Below are positions 1 to 7,591 of a stretch of DNA of 32,469 nucleotides, in pieces. Below the pieces are notes generated by a model. It did no database searches, was not told the origin of the DNA, and worked only from the letters and a program-made list of their open reading frames with translations. Each line of letters begins with the position of its first letter. Position 1 is the first letter of the stretch. The stretch comes from Fulvivirga kasyanovii (GTDB lineage Bacteria > Bacteroidota > Bacteroidia > Cytophagales > Cyclobacteriaceae): NCBI RefSeq assembly GCF_009711405.1, contig NZ_SMLW01000638.1:1-32469 (forward strand), written 5' to 3'. The position numbers and the translations under genes are program-made.

Positions 1-134
1 TGAGCAGGCAAATGTAGCGGGTGATATCGCCAGTTTCAATACCGGGAATCAGGGATTTTAGAAAATTACCGGTTAGCGGCTACAAGAGACTTTGAATCAG
101 AATAATTGTGAAATAAAATCGGGAAGGATTGCCT

Positions 135-1478
135 ATGTTTGAATGCTTAAACCGATGTTACATGGACCTTCCGATCGCTTTTCCTGAAAACAGCAAATTT
201 CAGAACCTCAAAAAATTCCAGGGCTCACCTGTGCTGTACATGCAGGAGGCTGTAGAAAAGTTTGGAGCTCCGGTAGACCTGAATTTGCCTATGGGTGATT
301 TTGTGGTTACCAACTCACCAAAGCATGCACACAGAATACTGGCCACACATCAGGACAGGTATCAGAAAAGCAAGGGTTACCGGGAGATCGCACGGGTATT
401 GGGCCATGGCCTGCTAACTGCGGATGGTGAGCAGTGGCACCAGCAACGCAAAGCACTTCAACCTTCTTTCCATAAAAATGACCTGAGAAAGTTGCTCCCC
501 TCGGTCTGGAATACCGGAACATCCTTTATTCATGGCCTGCAACCCAACACCACACTCGACCTGAGTGAAGAGATGGGAAGGTTAACACTCAACGTATTGC
601 TCAATTCGCTTATCAACTACCAGGATGAAGTGCTGAAAGAGAAAATGATTGCAGACGTGGTGTTTAGCCAGGAGTTCATAACGAACCGCATCCGCTCACC
701 TTTTAAAGTGCCTGTATGGGTGCCTACAAAGCAAAACAGGCGTTACCATACGATGATGAAGGAGGTCAATGACCTGATCAGAAAGTGTGTCAGGGACAGG
801 CAACAAGCAGGTCAGGATAAGTTTAACGATATTCTTACCGTGCTGATGCAGCACCATGACCCTGACGCTGAGTTCATGAAAATAAGAGATGAGCTGATGA
901 CTTTCTTTATTGCAGGACATGAAACCTCTGCATTAGGTCTGGCCTGGGGCTTTCATATGCTGGCACACCACCCTGAGGTACAGCAAAAACTATATGATGA
1001 AGTTAAGGGAATAGAAAAACTTGAAGATATTGATCTCATCAATTTTTCTAACACCGAATATCTTCAACTGACTGTTAAAGAGGTTTTACGCAGGCATCCG
1101 CCCATCTGGAACATTGTAAGGATGGCCAGGGAGGAGGATGAGCTGGATGGGTACAGGATTGCTAAAGGAAAGCAGGTGATGCTTAACATTTACCTGATCC
1201 ATAACAATAATGAATATTGGGACGCTCCCGAAAGCTTTAACCCGGAGCGGTTTAAGGCACTGTCTCTGAAAGACAAATTACAATACATGCCTTTCGGGGC
1301 CGGTCCGCGATTTTGCATTGGCAACAACTTCGCCATATTTGAAATGATGATCCTTATGCTGCAACTGGTAAAGGCGTTTGAGTTAATTCCTTTAACAGAC
1401 AAGAATGTAGGCTTTAACCCTTTATTAACGCTCAGGCCTGAGCAGCCTTTGAACGTTCAACTGAAGGCAAGGCAGTAG
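135..1478 (+). CDS. Cytochrome P450
   Basis: Haem-thiolate monooxygenase of 447 residues, a normal P450 length. The three signature motifs are all present: the I-helix AGHET oxygen-activation motif at about residues 260-264, the K-helix ExxR (EVLR) at 316-319, and the haem-binding loop FGAGPRFCIG with the cysteine ligand at 394. The sequence style (long, AGHET, PFGAGPRFCIG) resembles the soluble bacterial P450s related to eukaryotic CYP4-type enzymes. No ferredoxin, ferredoxin reductase or fused reductase domain is nearby, so electron partners must come from elsewhere and the substrate cannot be read from context. The ATG at 135 is preferred because a purine-rich GGAAGG stands 7 bases upstream; an in-frame ATG at 162 and a TTG at 129 are alternatives. 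It converges with the next gene, with only 20 bases between the two stops. Confidence 0.95.
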   Translation: MFECLNRCYMDLPIAFPENSKFQNLKKFQGSPVLYMQEAVEKFGAPVDLNLPMGDFVVTNSPKHAHRILATHQDRYQKSKGYREIARVLGHGLLTADGEQWHQQRKALQPSFHKNDLRKLLPSVWNTGTSFIHGLQPNTTLDLSEEMGRLTLNVLLNSLINYQDEVLKEKMIADVVFSQEFITNRIRSPFKVPVWVPTKQNRRYHTMMKEVNDLIRKCVRDRQQAGQDKFNDILTVLMQHHDPDAEFMKIRDELMTFFIAGHETSALGLAWGFHMLAHHPEVQQKLYDEVKGIEKLEDIDLINFSNTEYLQLTVKEVLRRHPPIWNIVRMAREEDELDGYRIAKGKQVMLNIYLIHNNNEYWDAPESFNPERFKALSLKDKLQYMPFGAGPRFCIGNNFAIFEMMILMLQLVKAFELIPLTDKNVGFNPLLTLRPEQPLNVQLKARQ

Positions 1479-1498
1479 GCTCATCACCATCCTGTTTA

Positions 1499-2740
1499 TT
1501 ATTGCTCCGGAAACTGGCCTCTGAGAAATTCGGGGAACTTCTGTATCGATCCCTTCAGTTTCAAAGTATTTTCTTTCCGCTCATTTTCATTCTTAATGTG
1601 GTTGTTGTAGCTCATGAAAAGATAATAAGCCAGTACCCTGTTGTAATGATCAAGGTCCTCATCGTCCATCATAGATAACATAGCGCTTACAACCTCTTCC
1701 TTATTATTTGATTCTGCCAGGGCACGCCCTACCCTGCCGACACTTCCGTAGTAATGATTCTCCGCAGGGTTTTCCACTCTTAGAGCAATACCAAACATCA
1801 GGTCTGTTACATTGATGTTGAGCTCTTCCAGCTCCCTGAGGTAGGTTTTTCTTTGGCTCCAGGCATAGCTGCCATCGGATGCCCTGTCGAAGCGGTCGTT
1901 CATGATATCCAGGTGGGCTTTCAGGAATATCTCCCAATGGGTGGTTTCAGCGGATAACATGGCAATATTTACGGCATGCTCTCTCGGTCGGCTGTCCTGA
2001 CTGCAATAGCCAACCACATGGGTACTTCTCATGTTGTCCAGTAATTTTTCCTGCTTCTTTAAGGATAAACTCTGCCAGTTCCCGGGCATATCAACCCACC
2101 CATTCTTTGTATCTTCTTTTAGCTTTAGTGTAGTTGTATCGGTTAAACAATCGGCGTACCCTATCATTTGGGCATATTGAAGTGGAAGGGGCTGGCGCTG
2201 CAATGGCCTGGTGACGTAAAATCCCTGGAGAGACTCTTCCCAATAGTCAGATTTTTTGGTGTGTGAGAACAGCCACGGGTTGGAAAGGTCTCCTTTCAGC
2301 AACGGTGATTTTTTTTCCATACGGTGGTCGTGGCCATAATGCTCTCCCAGACTGACTTCACTGATTTCGATCACATCTCTTCCCTTATAGTCTTCATACT
2401 CAAACTTAACCAATAGCAGATCACTCCTAATGGAAGCTTCAGGGTACTTTTCCTGAAATTCCTCAAATGGAATATTGGCTTTAACATCTTCCCGCGCCTC
2501 TCTTACCCTGTCTCCCGAAAGGTGAAAATAGTGGCCTGTAGTTTGGCTTTGGCTGTAAAATGTTTTATTGAGATCGCAGCTTTGGAAGGACAGGTTTAAC
2601 GAATCGACGATAAACCTGAGCTTGTCCATAGTAGATTCGTTGTAGATCAAGCCATTGGAGTATGTGGTAAACTCCGGTGGCTGGGTATAGGCATGTCCTG
2701 AGAATAGAATGATCAGGCATATCAGAGCTGAGTTTTTCAT
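1499..2740 (-). CDS. Secreted protein of unknown function
   Basis: A 413-residue protein that I do not recognise. It starts with a clear Sec signal peptide (MKNSALICLIILFSGHAYTQ, cleavage probably after Thr-Gln or shortly before). There is no lipobox cysteine and no later membrane segment, so the product is expected in the periplasm or outside the cell. The mature part is polar and acidic; its C-terminal half looks helical and could be a repeat-like alpha fold, but no catalytic motif stands out. It lies 103 bases downstream of kptA on the same strand. The gap is large enough for its own promoter, so co-transcription is uncertain. The ATG at 2740 directly begins the signal peptide, which supports that start. 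Confidence 0.8.
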   Translation of the reverse strand: MKNSALICLIILFSGHAYTQPPEFTTYSNGLIYNESTMDKLRFIVDSLNLSFQSCDLNKTFYSQSQTTGHYFHLSGDRVREAREDVKANIPFEEFQEKYPEASIRSDLLLVKFEYEDYKGRDVIEISEVSLGEHYGHDHRMEKKSPLLKGDLSNPWLFSHTKKSDYWEESLQGFYVTRPLQRQPLPLQYAQMIGYADCLTDTTTLKLKEDTKNGWVDMPGNWQSLSLKKQEKLLDNMRSTHVVGYCSQDSRPREHAVNIAMLSAETTHWEIFLKAHLDIMNDRFDRASDGSYAWSQRKTYLRELEELNINVTDLMFGIALRVENPAENHYYGSVGRVGRALAESNNKEEVVSAMLSMMDDEDLDHYNRVLAYYLFMSYNNHIKNENERKENTLKLKGSIQKFPEFLRGQFPEQ

Positions 2741-2843
2741 AATAGACTGAAGTTAGTTTAACATTTATTATGATGATGCAGTTTACCACCATAATCCATA
2801 AACTCTTAATAGTCACTTAGCTCTGATTGTGATTTTAATATAG

Positions 2844-3401
2844 CTAACTATAATTTTCCATCAAAATATATTGTACAGGTACATTTTCAGTAAGCCATAC
2901 GTCGTTGTCTGACCGGTAGAATTCATAGCCATCATTATGCATGGCTTTTGCTTTTATGGTCAGTACTACAGGTTTGCCGTGCCTCTGTCCTACGTTGATA
3001 GCAGTTTCTACATCCAGGCTGAGGTGTACATGGTGCCTCGATCCTTTGCTGATCCCGGTTTTAAATATATTTCCGGTATTCTGCCGGGCTGTTCCGTGAT
3101 AAAGGACCTCTGGTGGTTCAACCGCACAATATCCAAGGTCTACCTGGATAGAGTGCCCCTGGCTGGCCCTGATCCTGGTCCGGTCTTCATTAAACTTAAA
3201 GCGCTTTTTGTTATTGTTCTCTACGATCAGGTTCAGCGTTTCCATGTCGATGCGTTTCTGGCGGGCATTCATTTTTTCCAGAAGCTCGTTAACGTCTGCC
3301 CACCCTTCCTGGTCAAGTTCAAGCCCGATGGTTTCGGGTTTATGTCTTAGTACCAAACTGATAAATTTGCTCAGCCTGGTATGTTGTTTTTCATCTATCA
3401 T
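2844..3401 (-). CDS. kptA: RNA 2'-phosphotransferase (Tpt1/KptA family)
   Basis: KptA/Tpt1 transfers an internal RNA 2'-phosphate to NAD+, giving 2'-OH RNA, ADP-ribose 1''-2'' cyclic phosphate and nicotinamide. The 185-residue length is typical of bacterial members. An N-terminal winged-helix-like lobe begins with TRLSKFISLVLRHKP, and the ADP-ribosyltransferase-like C-terminal lobe carries LYHGT (100-104) and the SRHHVHLS segment (121-128). Arg19-His20, Arg67 (KKRFKF) and Arg122 fit the Arg-His-Arg-Arg active-site set known for the family. Family knowledge: yeast Tpt1 finishes tRNA splicing, but the natural bacterial substrate is not established. No RNA ligase, RtcB or tRNA nucleotidyltransferase gene is next to it here. 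The upstream gap (3402-3926) contains strong potential RNA structure. Confidence 0.95.
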   Translation of the reverse strand: MIDEKQHTRLSKFISLVLRHKPETIGLELDQEGWADVNELLEKMNARQKRIDMETLNLIVENNNKKRFKFNEDRTRIRASQGHSIQVDLGYCAVEPPEVLYHGTARQNTGNIFKTGISKGSRHHVHLSLDVETAINVGQRHGKPVVLTIKAKAMHNDGYEFYRSDNDVWLTENVPVQYILMENYS

Positions 3402-3567
3402 TTTTGTTAATCTTAATTTGTATTTTGTTTTAAACCTTTCTTATTGGCCAGAGGTTTAAATTTCTGCTTACGAAATTTGGATGGTAGGGTTGGGTGAAGC
3501 AGGTTTTTCGAGGTTAATTTCATGATATGCCTAAGGTTAAAGTTATTTTTTATTTAAGGCTAAGGTG

Positions 3568-3638
3568 CCTGCTTTCTAATCTAGCTTGCAGGTTGGGATA
3601 GCAAGCTTTACTAATCCTTAAAGGCTTAGTAAAGCAGG
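3568..3638. repeat. Overlapping inverted repeats with alternative pairings
   Basis: Three perfect inverted repeats compete for the same bases. GCTTTACTAA (3605-3614) pairs with TTAGTAAAGC (3626-3635), and inside that CCT/AGG closes a 3-base loop. AGCTTGC (3583-3589) pairs with GCAAGCT (3601-3607). CCTGCTTT (3568-3575) pairs with AAAGCAGG (3631-3638), enclosing the second. The first pairing excludes the other two. Such an arrangement can be a conformational switch or simply a decayed palindromic repeat; the sequence alone does not decide. Confidence 0.6.
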
Positions 3639-3831
3639 AGTTAACATCGGTTTTCTTTTTAGGAGGGATTCCTGGTATTTTCATTGATTGGCGTTAAAAA
3701 TAACACTTCCGCGGCATTTCAGCTTACATACCCTTCGACATTATACAGACCTGACTTATGAGGTACTCTTAACCTCGGAACTCATTATTAAGTATGCAGT
3801 CAAACGTCTATGCACTGCCATATCCTGGAGG

Positions 3832-3898
3832 CCCTGAATATTTTCTACGAAGTTTTGTAGTGATATTCAAAGTACAAAACAGAAAATTTCAGGGTGAC
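3832..3898. repeat. Nested palindromic intergenic repeat (CCCTGAA...TTTCAGGG type)
   Basis: The outer arms CCCTGAATATTTTC (3832-3845) and GAAAATTTCAGGG (3882-3894) are inverted copies apart from one extra T. The inner arms GTTTTGTA (3852-3859) and TACAAAAC (3873-3880) are perfect. The element ends in GTGACG. A second element with the same arms lies at 21199-21261, so this is a dispersed repeat, probably of the REP/MITE kind. The reverse complement of its right edge, GTCACCCTGAAAT, is also found at 6551-6563. Confidence 0.65.
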
Positions 3899-3926
3899 GG
3901 TTAGGATATTTTTTTAATTATTTCGT

Positions 3927-4178
3927 TCACCTGCTCATACCCCGGTCACGAACGAATTCATCAAACAGTCTCTGTTCCTCTTGCTGCTCTGGTGAAAGGT
4001 CGTCTAGGGTTTTATCGCTCATGCCTATGGGTGAGTAAAACTTCCATTTCCAGATTGGGCGGTGCTTGACGAAGATATGTTTTTCAAAAAATTCGTCGTG
4101 GATATAAACTCCAAGCCAAAACCTGCCTGCTACCACTGCAAGGGTCAACAAACCGAAGATGAGCAACCGTTTTTTCAT
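3927..4178 (-). CDS. Small single-pass membrane protein, unknown function
   Basis: An 83-residue protein starting MKKRLLIFGLLTLAVVAG, which gives one hydrophobic segment at about residues 4-22 that is either a membrane anchor or a signal peptide. The rest is a polar tail rich in Trp, Lys, Glu and Asp, ending in an acidic QQEEQRLFDEFVRDRG stretch. There is no lipobox cysteine and I recognise no family. It begins 20 bases downstream of the DeoR-family regulator stop on the same strand, so the two are probably co-transcribed. That links it in position, not in proven function, to the amino-sugar locus. The good signal-like start and operon position support a real gene, but its small size keeps confidence moderate. 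Confidence 0.6.
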   Translation of the reverse strand: MKKRLLIFGLLTLAVVAGRFWLGVYIHDEFFEKHIFVKHRPIWKWKFYSPIGMSDKTLDDLSPEQQEEQRLFDEFVRDRGMSR

Positions 4179-4198
4179 AAAACAAGGCGGATACCGGC

Positions 4199-4981
4199 CT
4201 ACTCGGCAATGATTACTTCAATATTGTTTTTCTCCAGAAACTCCCTGTCTTCACGCTCTATGTTGCTGTCGGTAATGATTTTGTCTATTTCGCTGAAACC
4301 ACAGATAAAAGCAAGGCCTGACTTTTTGAATTTTGTGGAATCTGCCACTACGATCACTTCATCGGCTATAGTGATCATAATTTGGTTGAGGTACGCCTCC
4401 TCCATGTGGTGGGTGAACACTCCGATTTTGGGCTTAATGGCATCTACGCCCAGAAAGAGCTTATTGCAAAATAGCTGCTTAAAGTTTCTTTCTGCCATTG
4501 GCCCTACCAGCGACATGGAGAACTCTTTCAGGTAGCCGCCGGGCATGAAGACATCTATATTATCGTAATTTGACAGGTTGTTGACAATGTCAAGGGCATT
4601 GCTGATCACAGTAAGCTTTGAGAAGCCACCGAGGTTGTTGGAGATCTCGAAGGTGGTAGTGCCTGAGTCGAGTATAATGCTGTCTTCTTCCTGTATCAGT
4701 GAAGCCGCCTTTTTGCCAATGAGGCGTTTGAGGTCAAGGTTTATCTTCTTTTTTTCAGTTACCGTAAGGGTAATGTTGCTGGTTTTGAAAGCACCGCCAT
4801 GTGCCCGCACAAGGAGCTTGTTCTGCTCCAGCCTGTCCAGGTCATTACGTATGGTAACTTCACTTACGCCGAGAGATTCACTCAGATCATTTACATTGAC
4901 CTGTCCCTTCTCATCCAGAAGTTCTAGTATTTTCGATCTTCTTTCTGCCGTCTTTTTTGTTGCTCCTGTTTTGTCTTTCAT
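4199..4981 (-). CDS. DeoR/GlpR-family transcriptional regulator (AgaR-like)
   Basis: A 260-residue DeoR-family sugar-phosphate-responsive repressor. The N-terminal winged helix-turn-helix (about 14-68) contains RRSKILELLDEKGQVNVNDL and the recognition segment VSEVTIRNDLDRLE followed by RAHGGAF, all standard for the family. The C-terminal DeoRC effector domain, with the NagB-like fold, carries LDSGTTT (103-109), the usual phosphosugar-binding loop, and GVDAI. E. coli AgaR, the repressor of GalNAc catabolism, belongs to this family, and the genes upstream encode that pathway, so an AgaR-like role sensing a pathway sugar phosphate is likely. Its own operators may be the GAAA/TTTC elements at 11514-11548 and 14298-14331. 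It follows the GH109 gene after a strong terminator (5060-5092), so it probably has its own promoter in 4982-5059 or is read at a reduced level. Confidence 0.92.
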   Translation of the reverse strand: MKDKTGATKKTAERRSKILELLDEKGQVNVNDLSESLGVSEVTIRNDLDRLEQNKLLVRAHGGAFKTSNITLTVTEKKKINLDLKRLIGKKAASLIQEEDSIILDSGTTTFEISNNLGGFSKLTVISNALDIVNNLSNYDNIDVFMPGGYLKEFSMSLVGPMAERNFKQLFCNKLFLGVDAIKPKIGVFTHHMEEAYLNQIMITIADEVIVVADSTKFKKSGLAFICGFSEIDKIITDSNIEREDREFLEKNNIEVIIAE

Positions 4982-5059
4982 GTTAAAACATAAATATAGA
5001 GGAATTTTAAGTAACCTTTGGCCATGCTCCTGCGCAATATACCATTAGTGTGAAAAAAC

Positions 5060-5092
5060 AAAAAGAGCTGACCACGAAAGCCGGCTCTTTTT
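5060..5092 (-). terminator. Rho-independent terminator of the amino-sugar operon
   Basis: Perfect 9-base inverted repeat AAAAAGAGC (5060-5068) and GCTCTTTTT (5084-5092) with a 15-base loop. Read on the minus strand it starts 23 bases after the GH109 stop and ends in a run of T, the classic layout. The A and T runs on both sides mean it could work in either direction. It separates the catabolic genes from the regulator gene. Confidence 0.8.
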
Positions 5093-5115
5093 AATCTAAA
5101 CAAACCTTAAACTAT

Positions 5116-6522
5116 TTACTTGATCAGTACATTGGTAGTACCTGCTCCCTGCAGGGAAATGTCTACCGGTGCATTGGTCTTCCATCTGCCTCCGGTAAAA
5201 TCGGGTACATCTATTGACATCGCCCTATTGGCTACAGATTTCTCACTCAGAAGGCCCACGACACTCCATAAGGCCGCATCATAAACATCCTGATCGAGGG
5301 CCAGGCCATTTCTGAGGCAATCTATCAGTCTCCAGTCCATGATGAAGTCCATACCTCCGTGCCCGCCTACCTTTTTGGCCAGGTCTCCCACCTTCTTCAC
5401 AATTTCCGGCGTATACTCTTTCTCCAGTGCATTAAACTCTTTTTCATTAAGCCAGCTATGCCCCTTGGCAACTTTCTCCGGGCCGGGCCATTTTCTGGCA
5501 AACCCTTCCGTGCCGCTTACCAGATGGATCCTGGAATATGGGCGTGGTGAGCTCACATCATGCTGGATCATCATACTTCTCCCCTTTTTGGTCTTGATCA
5601 TGGTGGTATTCATATTGCCCCGGAACTTATTCTGGGCAAATTCCGAGTATGTGCTATCTGTTTGGGCCAGTTCCGCAGCTCTTTGATGCATGGTAAAATC
5701 ATTACTGGAGAGTGATGTCAGGTAATCCATCTGGTCGCCGCGGTTGATGTTCATGATCTGACAAATGGGTCCCAGTCCATGGGTAGGGTACAGATTACCG
5801 TCCCTGTAGGCATTTTCTTTCAGTCTCCACATGCTCTCATAGTAGGTCTTGCTGAAATTAAGGTCTACCAGGTTGTGAATGTAAGCTCCTTCGCCATGAA
5901 TGATCTCTCCAAAGTAGCCTTGACGAGCCATATTCAATGTAAGTAATTCAAAGAAATCATAGCAGCAGTTTTCCAGCATCATGCAGTGTTTCCGCGTTTT
6001 CTCCGAGGTTTCCACCAACTGCCAGCATTCTTCCATGGTCTGGGCGGCAGGTACTTCCACGGCCACATGTTTACCGGCTTCCATGGCATAGACAGCCATC
6101 GGTGTGTGCCACTCCCATGGGGTAACTATATATACAAGATCGATATCATCACGATCTACCAATTCCTTCCAGGAGTAAGCCTTTCCGTAGTAGAGATCAG
6201 GGTTATGCTTGGTGCCCTTGAGCATCTGCTTTGTTTTCTCAGTTGCCTCCTGCCTCAGGTCGCAGAGGGCTTTGATCTCCACGCCTTCTATGTAGCTCAT
6301 CCTTTTAACTGCTCCCGGCCCACGGTTGCCCAGGCCGATGAACCCGATCCTTACCTTATCCATTTTAGGGGCGGCAAAACCGGACATATTGAAACGTTCT
6401 CCCGAGCTTACGGTTTTCATAAGGGTGTTATCCTGCTTATCAAAGGCCATTAACCGGGTTCCCACAAAGCCAAGACCAGCCATAGAGGTAAGCTTGAGAA
6501 AGTTTCTTCTGCTATCTTTCAT
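5116..6522 (-). CDS. GH109-type NAD-dependent alpha-N-acetylgalactosaminidase, Tat-exported (Gfo/Idh/MocA fold)
   Basis: 468 residues. The N-terminus has a twin-arginine signal (SRRNFLKLTSMAGLGFVG), so the folded enzyme is exported with its cofactor. The Rossmann domain begins at VRIGFIGLGNRG with GxGxxG at 63-68. Segments characteristic of GH109 glycosidases are present: TPWEWH (134-139), the MEECW segment after EVPAAQT, MLENCCYD (182-189), YPTHGLGP (245-252) and GGHGGMDF near 393, and a C-terminal VPDFTGG. GH109 enzymes remove alpha-linked GalNAc by a redox mechanism using tightly bound NAD+; the founding member is from Elizabethkingia, also a Bacteroidota. It is the last catabolic gene of the agaS operon, 40 bases after the amidohydrolase, and supports GalNAc as substrate. 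Another Gfo/Idh/MocA activity is possible, but the motif match to GH109 is strong. Conserved GH109 residues were recalled, not aligned. Confidence 0.87.
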   Translation of the reverse strand: MKDSRRNFLKLTSMAGLGFVGTRLMAFDKQDNTLMKTVSSGERFNMSGFAAPKMDKVRIGFIGLGNRGPGAVKRMSYIEGVEIKALCDLRQEATEKTKQMLKGTKHNPDLYYGKAYSWKELVDRDDIDLVYIVTPWEWHTPMAVYAMEAGKHVAVEVPAAQTMEECWQLVETSEKTRKHCMMLENCCYDFFELLTLNMARQGYFGEIIHGEGAYIHNLVDLNFSKTYYESMWRLKENAYRDGNLYPTHGLGPICQIMNINRGDQMDYLTSLSSNDFTMHQRAAELAQTDSTYSEFAQNKFRGNMNTTMIKTKKGRSMMIQHDVSSPRPYSRIHLVSGTEGFARKWPGPEKVAKGHSWLNEKEFNALEKEYTPEIVKKVGDLAKKVGGHGGMDFIMDWRLIDCLRNGLALDQDVYDAALWSVVGLLSEKSVANRAMSIDVPDFTGGRWKTNAPVDISLQGAGTTNVLIK

Positions 6523-6562
6523 TTCTTAATGTGTTTTAAGTTTTGTAATGGTCACCCTGAAA

Positions 6563-7591
6563 TCATTTCGTGGTAACTTTATCTAATGGGTTAAAAATGT
6601 CTTTTTCAAAACCGTATGTGTTTACGGCATTATCTCTGAATATTTTACTCAGCACCTCCTGAGGCAGGGCAAGCCCCCTAAATTCGCCTTCAAATTCCGG
6701 TGCCGTGAGTATCTTATCAGTGGCAAAGAAATCCCAATGCCTCTGCCACAGGTCGCTAAATCTGTCGTTCAATTCCTTGTCTGATAGTGTGCCGTCATCA
6801 ATTACGTCCGTTCCATAAATGACGCGATCCTGATAGCGCATGAAAAAATCGCGCACTTTCTGATGATCATCCCTTGCCTGCAACTGCACATGGCATACAC
6901 GCTCAGCAAGGTCGGTCATGGTGTTGGGGAACCTGTCCAGCAGGCCGGCCACTTCGTGCAGGTCCCATTCCATACTGAAAAGATGGAGACCGACGAATTT
7001 TAGCTCTTTATGCTTTTCAAGTACATTATTCCGGGCTTGCATCTGCTCTTCATACGAAGGGTACTCCGGATGAAGGTGCATATGGTATTCGGGATGCTGC
7101 TCAAAATATTGCCTGTCGGAGTTTACAGTCATTTTATCCAGTGGCAGCCAGCAGTTGCGTGGCTCACCCTGATGACCGATCAGTAATATATTTTTTTCAA
7201 TCAAAAATTTATAAATGGGATCAAACCGCTCGTCATCCATCATTACAAAACGACCCTTTTCGTCTCTAAGCGCCTTGTCCATGCCGATGTTCTTCCACAT
7301 TTTAACACCAACAGCTCCCTTGCTGATGCCATTATTGATCTGTCTCAGGACGTGGACAAGCCACTTATCCGTATTCCAGTACCGGTTGTCGAAACTGGTA
7401 ATGTGGAGTACCCTGCCAGGATAAAGCGCCTGAAGCTCAAGGACAATCTGCTCCTGTTGTTCGAGGCTCTCAAAATCCGGAATGTCTGTATTGATAGATA
7501 AAAAAGCAGCATTGTGCCGGAGCGCCAGCTCCATCTTGGCCCTGGAGGTGGTATTCAAATGTACATGGGCATCAATGAACGATTTCAACAT
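6563..7591 (-). CDS. Amidohydrolase-superfamily (Amidohydrolase_2-like) metal-dependent hydrolase; candidate GalNAc-6-phosphate deacetylase
   Basis: A 342-residue TIM-barrel metal hydrolase. The ligand set is readable in order: HxH at the end of strand 1 (DAHVH, His9 and His11), Lys97 in VGVKMWK, His140 in GHQGEP, His203 in GLHLFS and Asp262 in YGTD. This matches the Amidohydrolase_2 group rather than the NagA/AgaA group of amino-sugar deacetylases. There is no signal peptide, so it acts in the cytoplasm. It overlaps the upstream aldolase gene by 20 bases and belongs to the AgaS/kinase/aldolase operon, where the only missing catalytic step is deacetylation of GalNAc-6-phosphate. I infer it may fill that step. 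Alternatives are hydrolysis of a lactone, a decarboxylation, or removal of another acyl group from a modified sugar. Confidence 0.85.
   Translation of the reverse strand: MLKSFIDAHVHLNTTSRAKMELALRHNAAFLSINTDIPDFESLEQQEQIVLELQALYPGRVLHITSFDNRYWNTDKWLVHVLRQINNGISKGAVGVKMWKNIGMDKALRDEKGRFVMMDDERFDPIYKFLIEKNILLIGHQGEPRNCWLPLDKMTVNSDRQYFEQHPEYHMHLHPEYPSYEEQMQARNNVLEKHKELKFVGLHLFSMEWDLHEVAGLLDRFPNTMTDLAERVCHVQLQARDDHQKVRDFFMRYQDRVIYGTDVIDDGTLSDKELNDRFSDLWQRHWDFFATDKILTAPEFEGEFRGLALPQEVLSKIFRDNAVNTYGFEKDIFNPLDKVTTK

Larger units (their letters stand above)
3402..3926. other. 525-base intergenic region without genes
   Basis: I see no credible open reading frame here. The stretch is the upstream side of kptA and the downstream side of the small membrane protein gene. 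It holds two structured elements described separately: a set of mutually exclusive hairpins at 3568-3638 and a nested palindromic repeat at 3832-3898. The remainder is AT-rich with no recognised gene or clear TAnnTTTG promoter for kptA. Confidence 0.7.

Noticed and set aside
2565-2816. Minus-strand open frame of 83 codons overlapping the start of the secreted protein gene
   Set aside because: It is out of frame with the signal-peptide-bearing gene, overlaps it extensively, and shows no domain.
5116-6522. Plain sugar dehydrogenase
   Set aside because: The Rossmann fold is shared with Gfo/Idh/MocA dehydrogenases, but the WEWH, MLEN, YPTHG and GGHGGMD segments and the Tat signal match GH109 glycosidases better.
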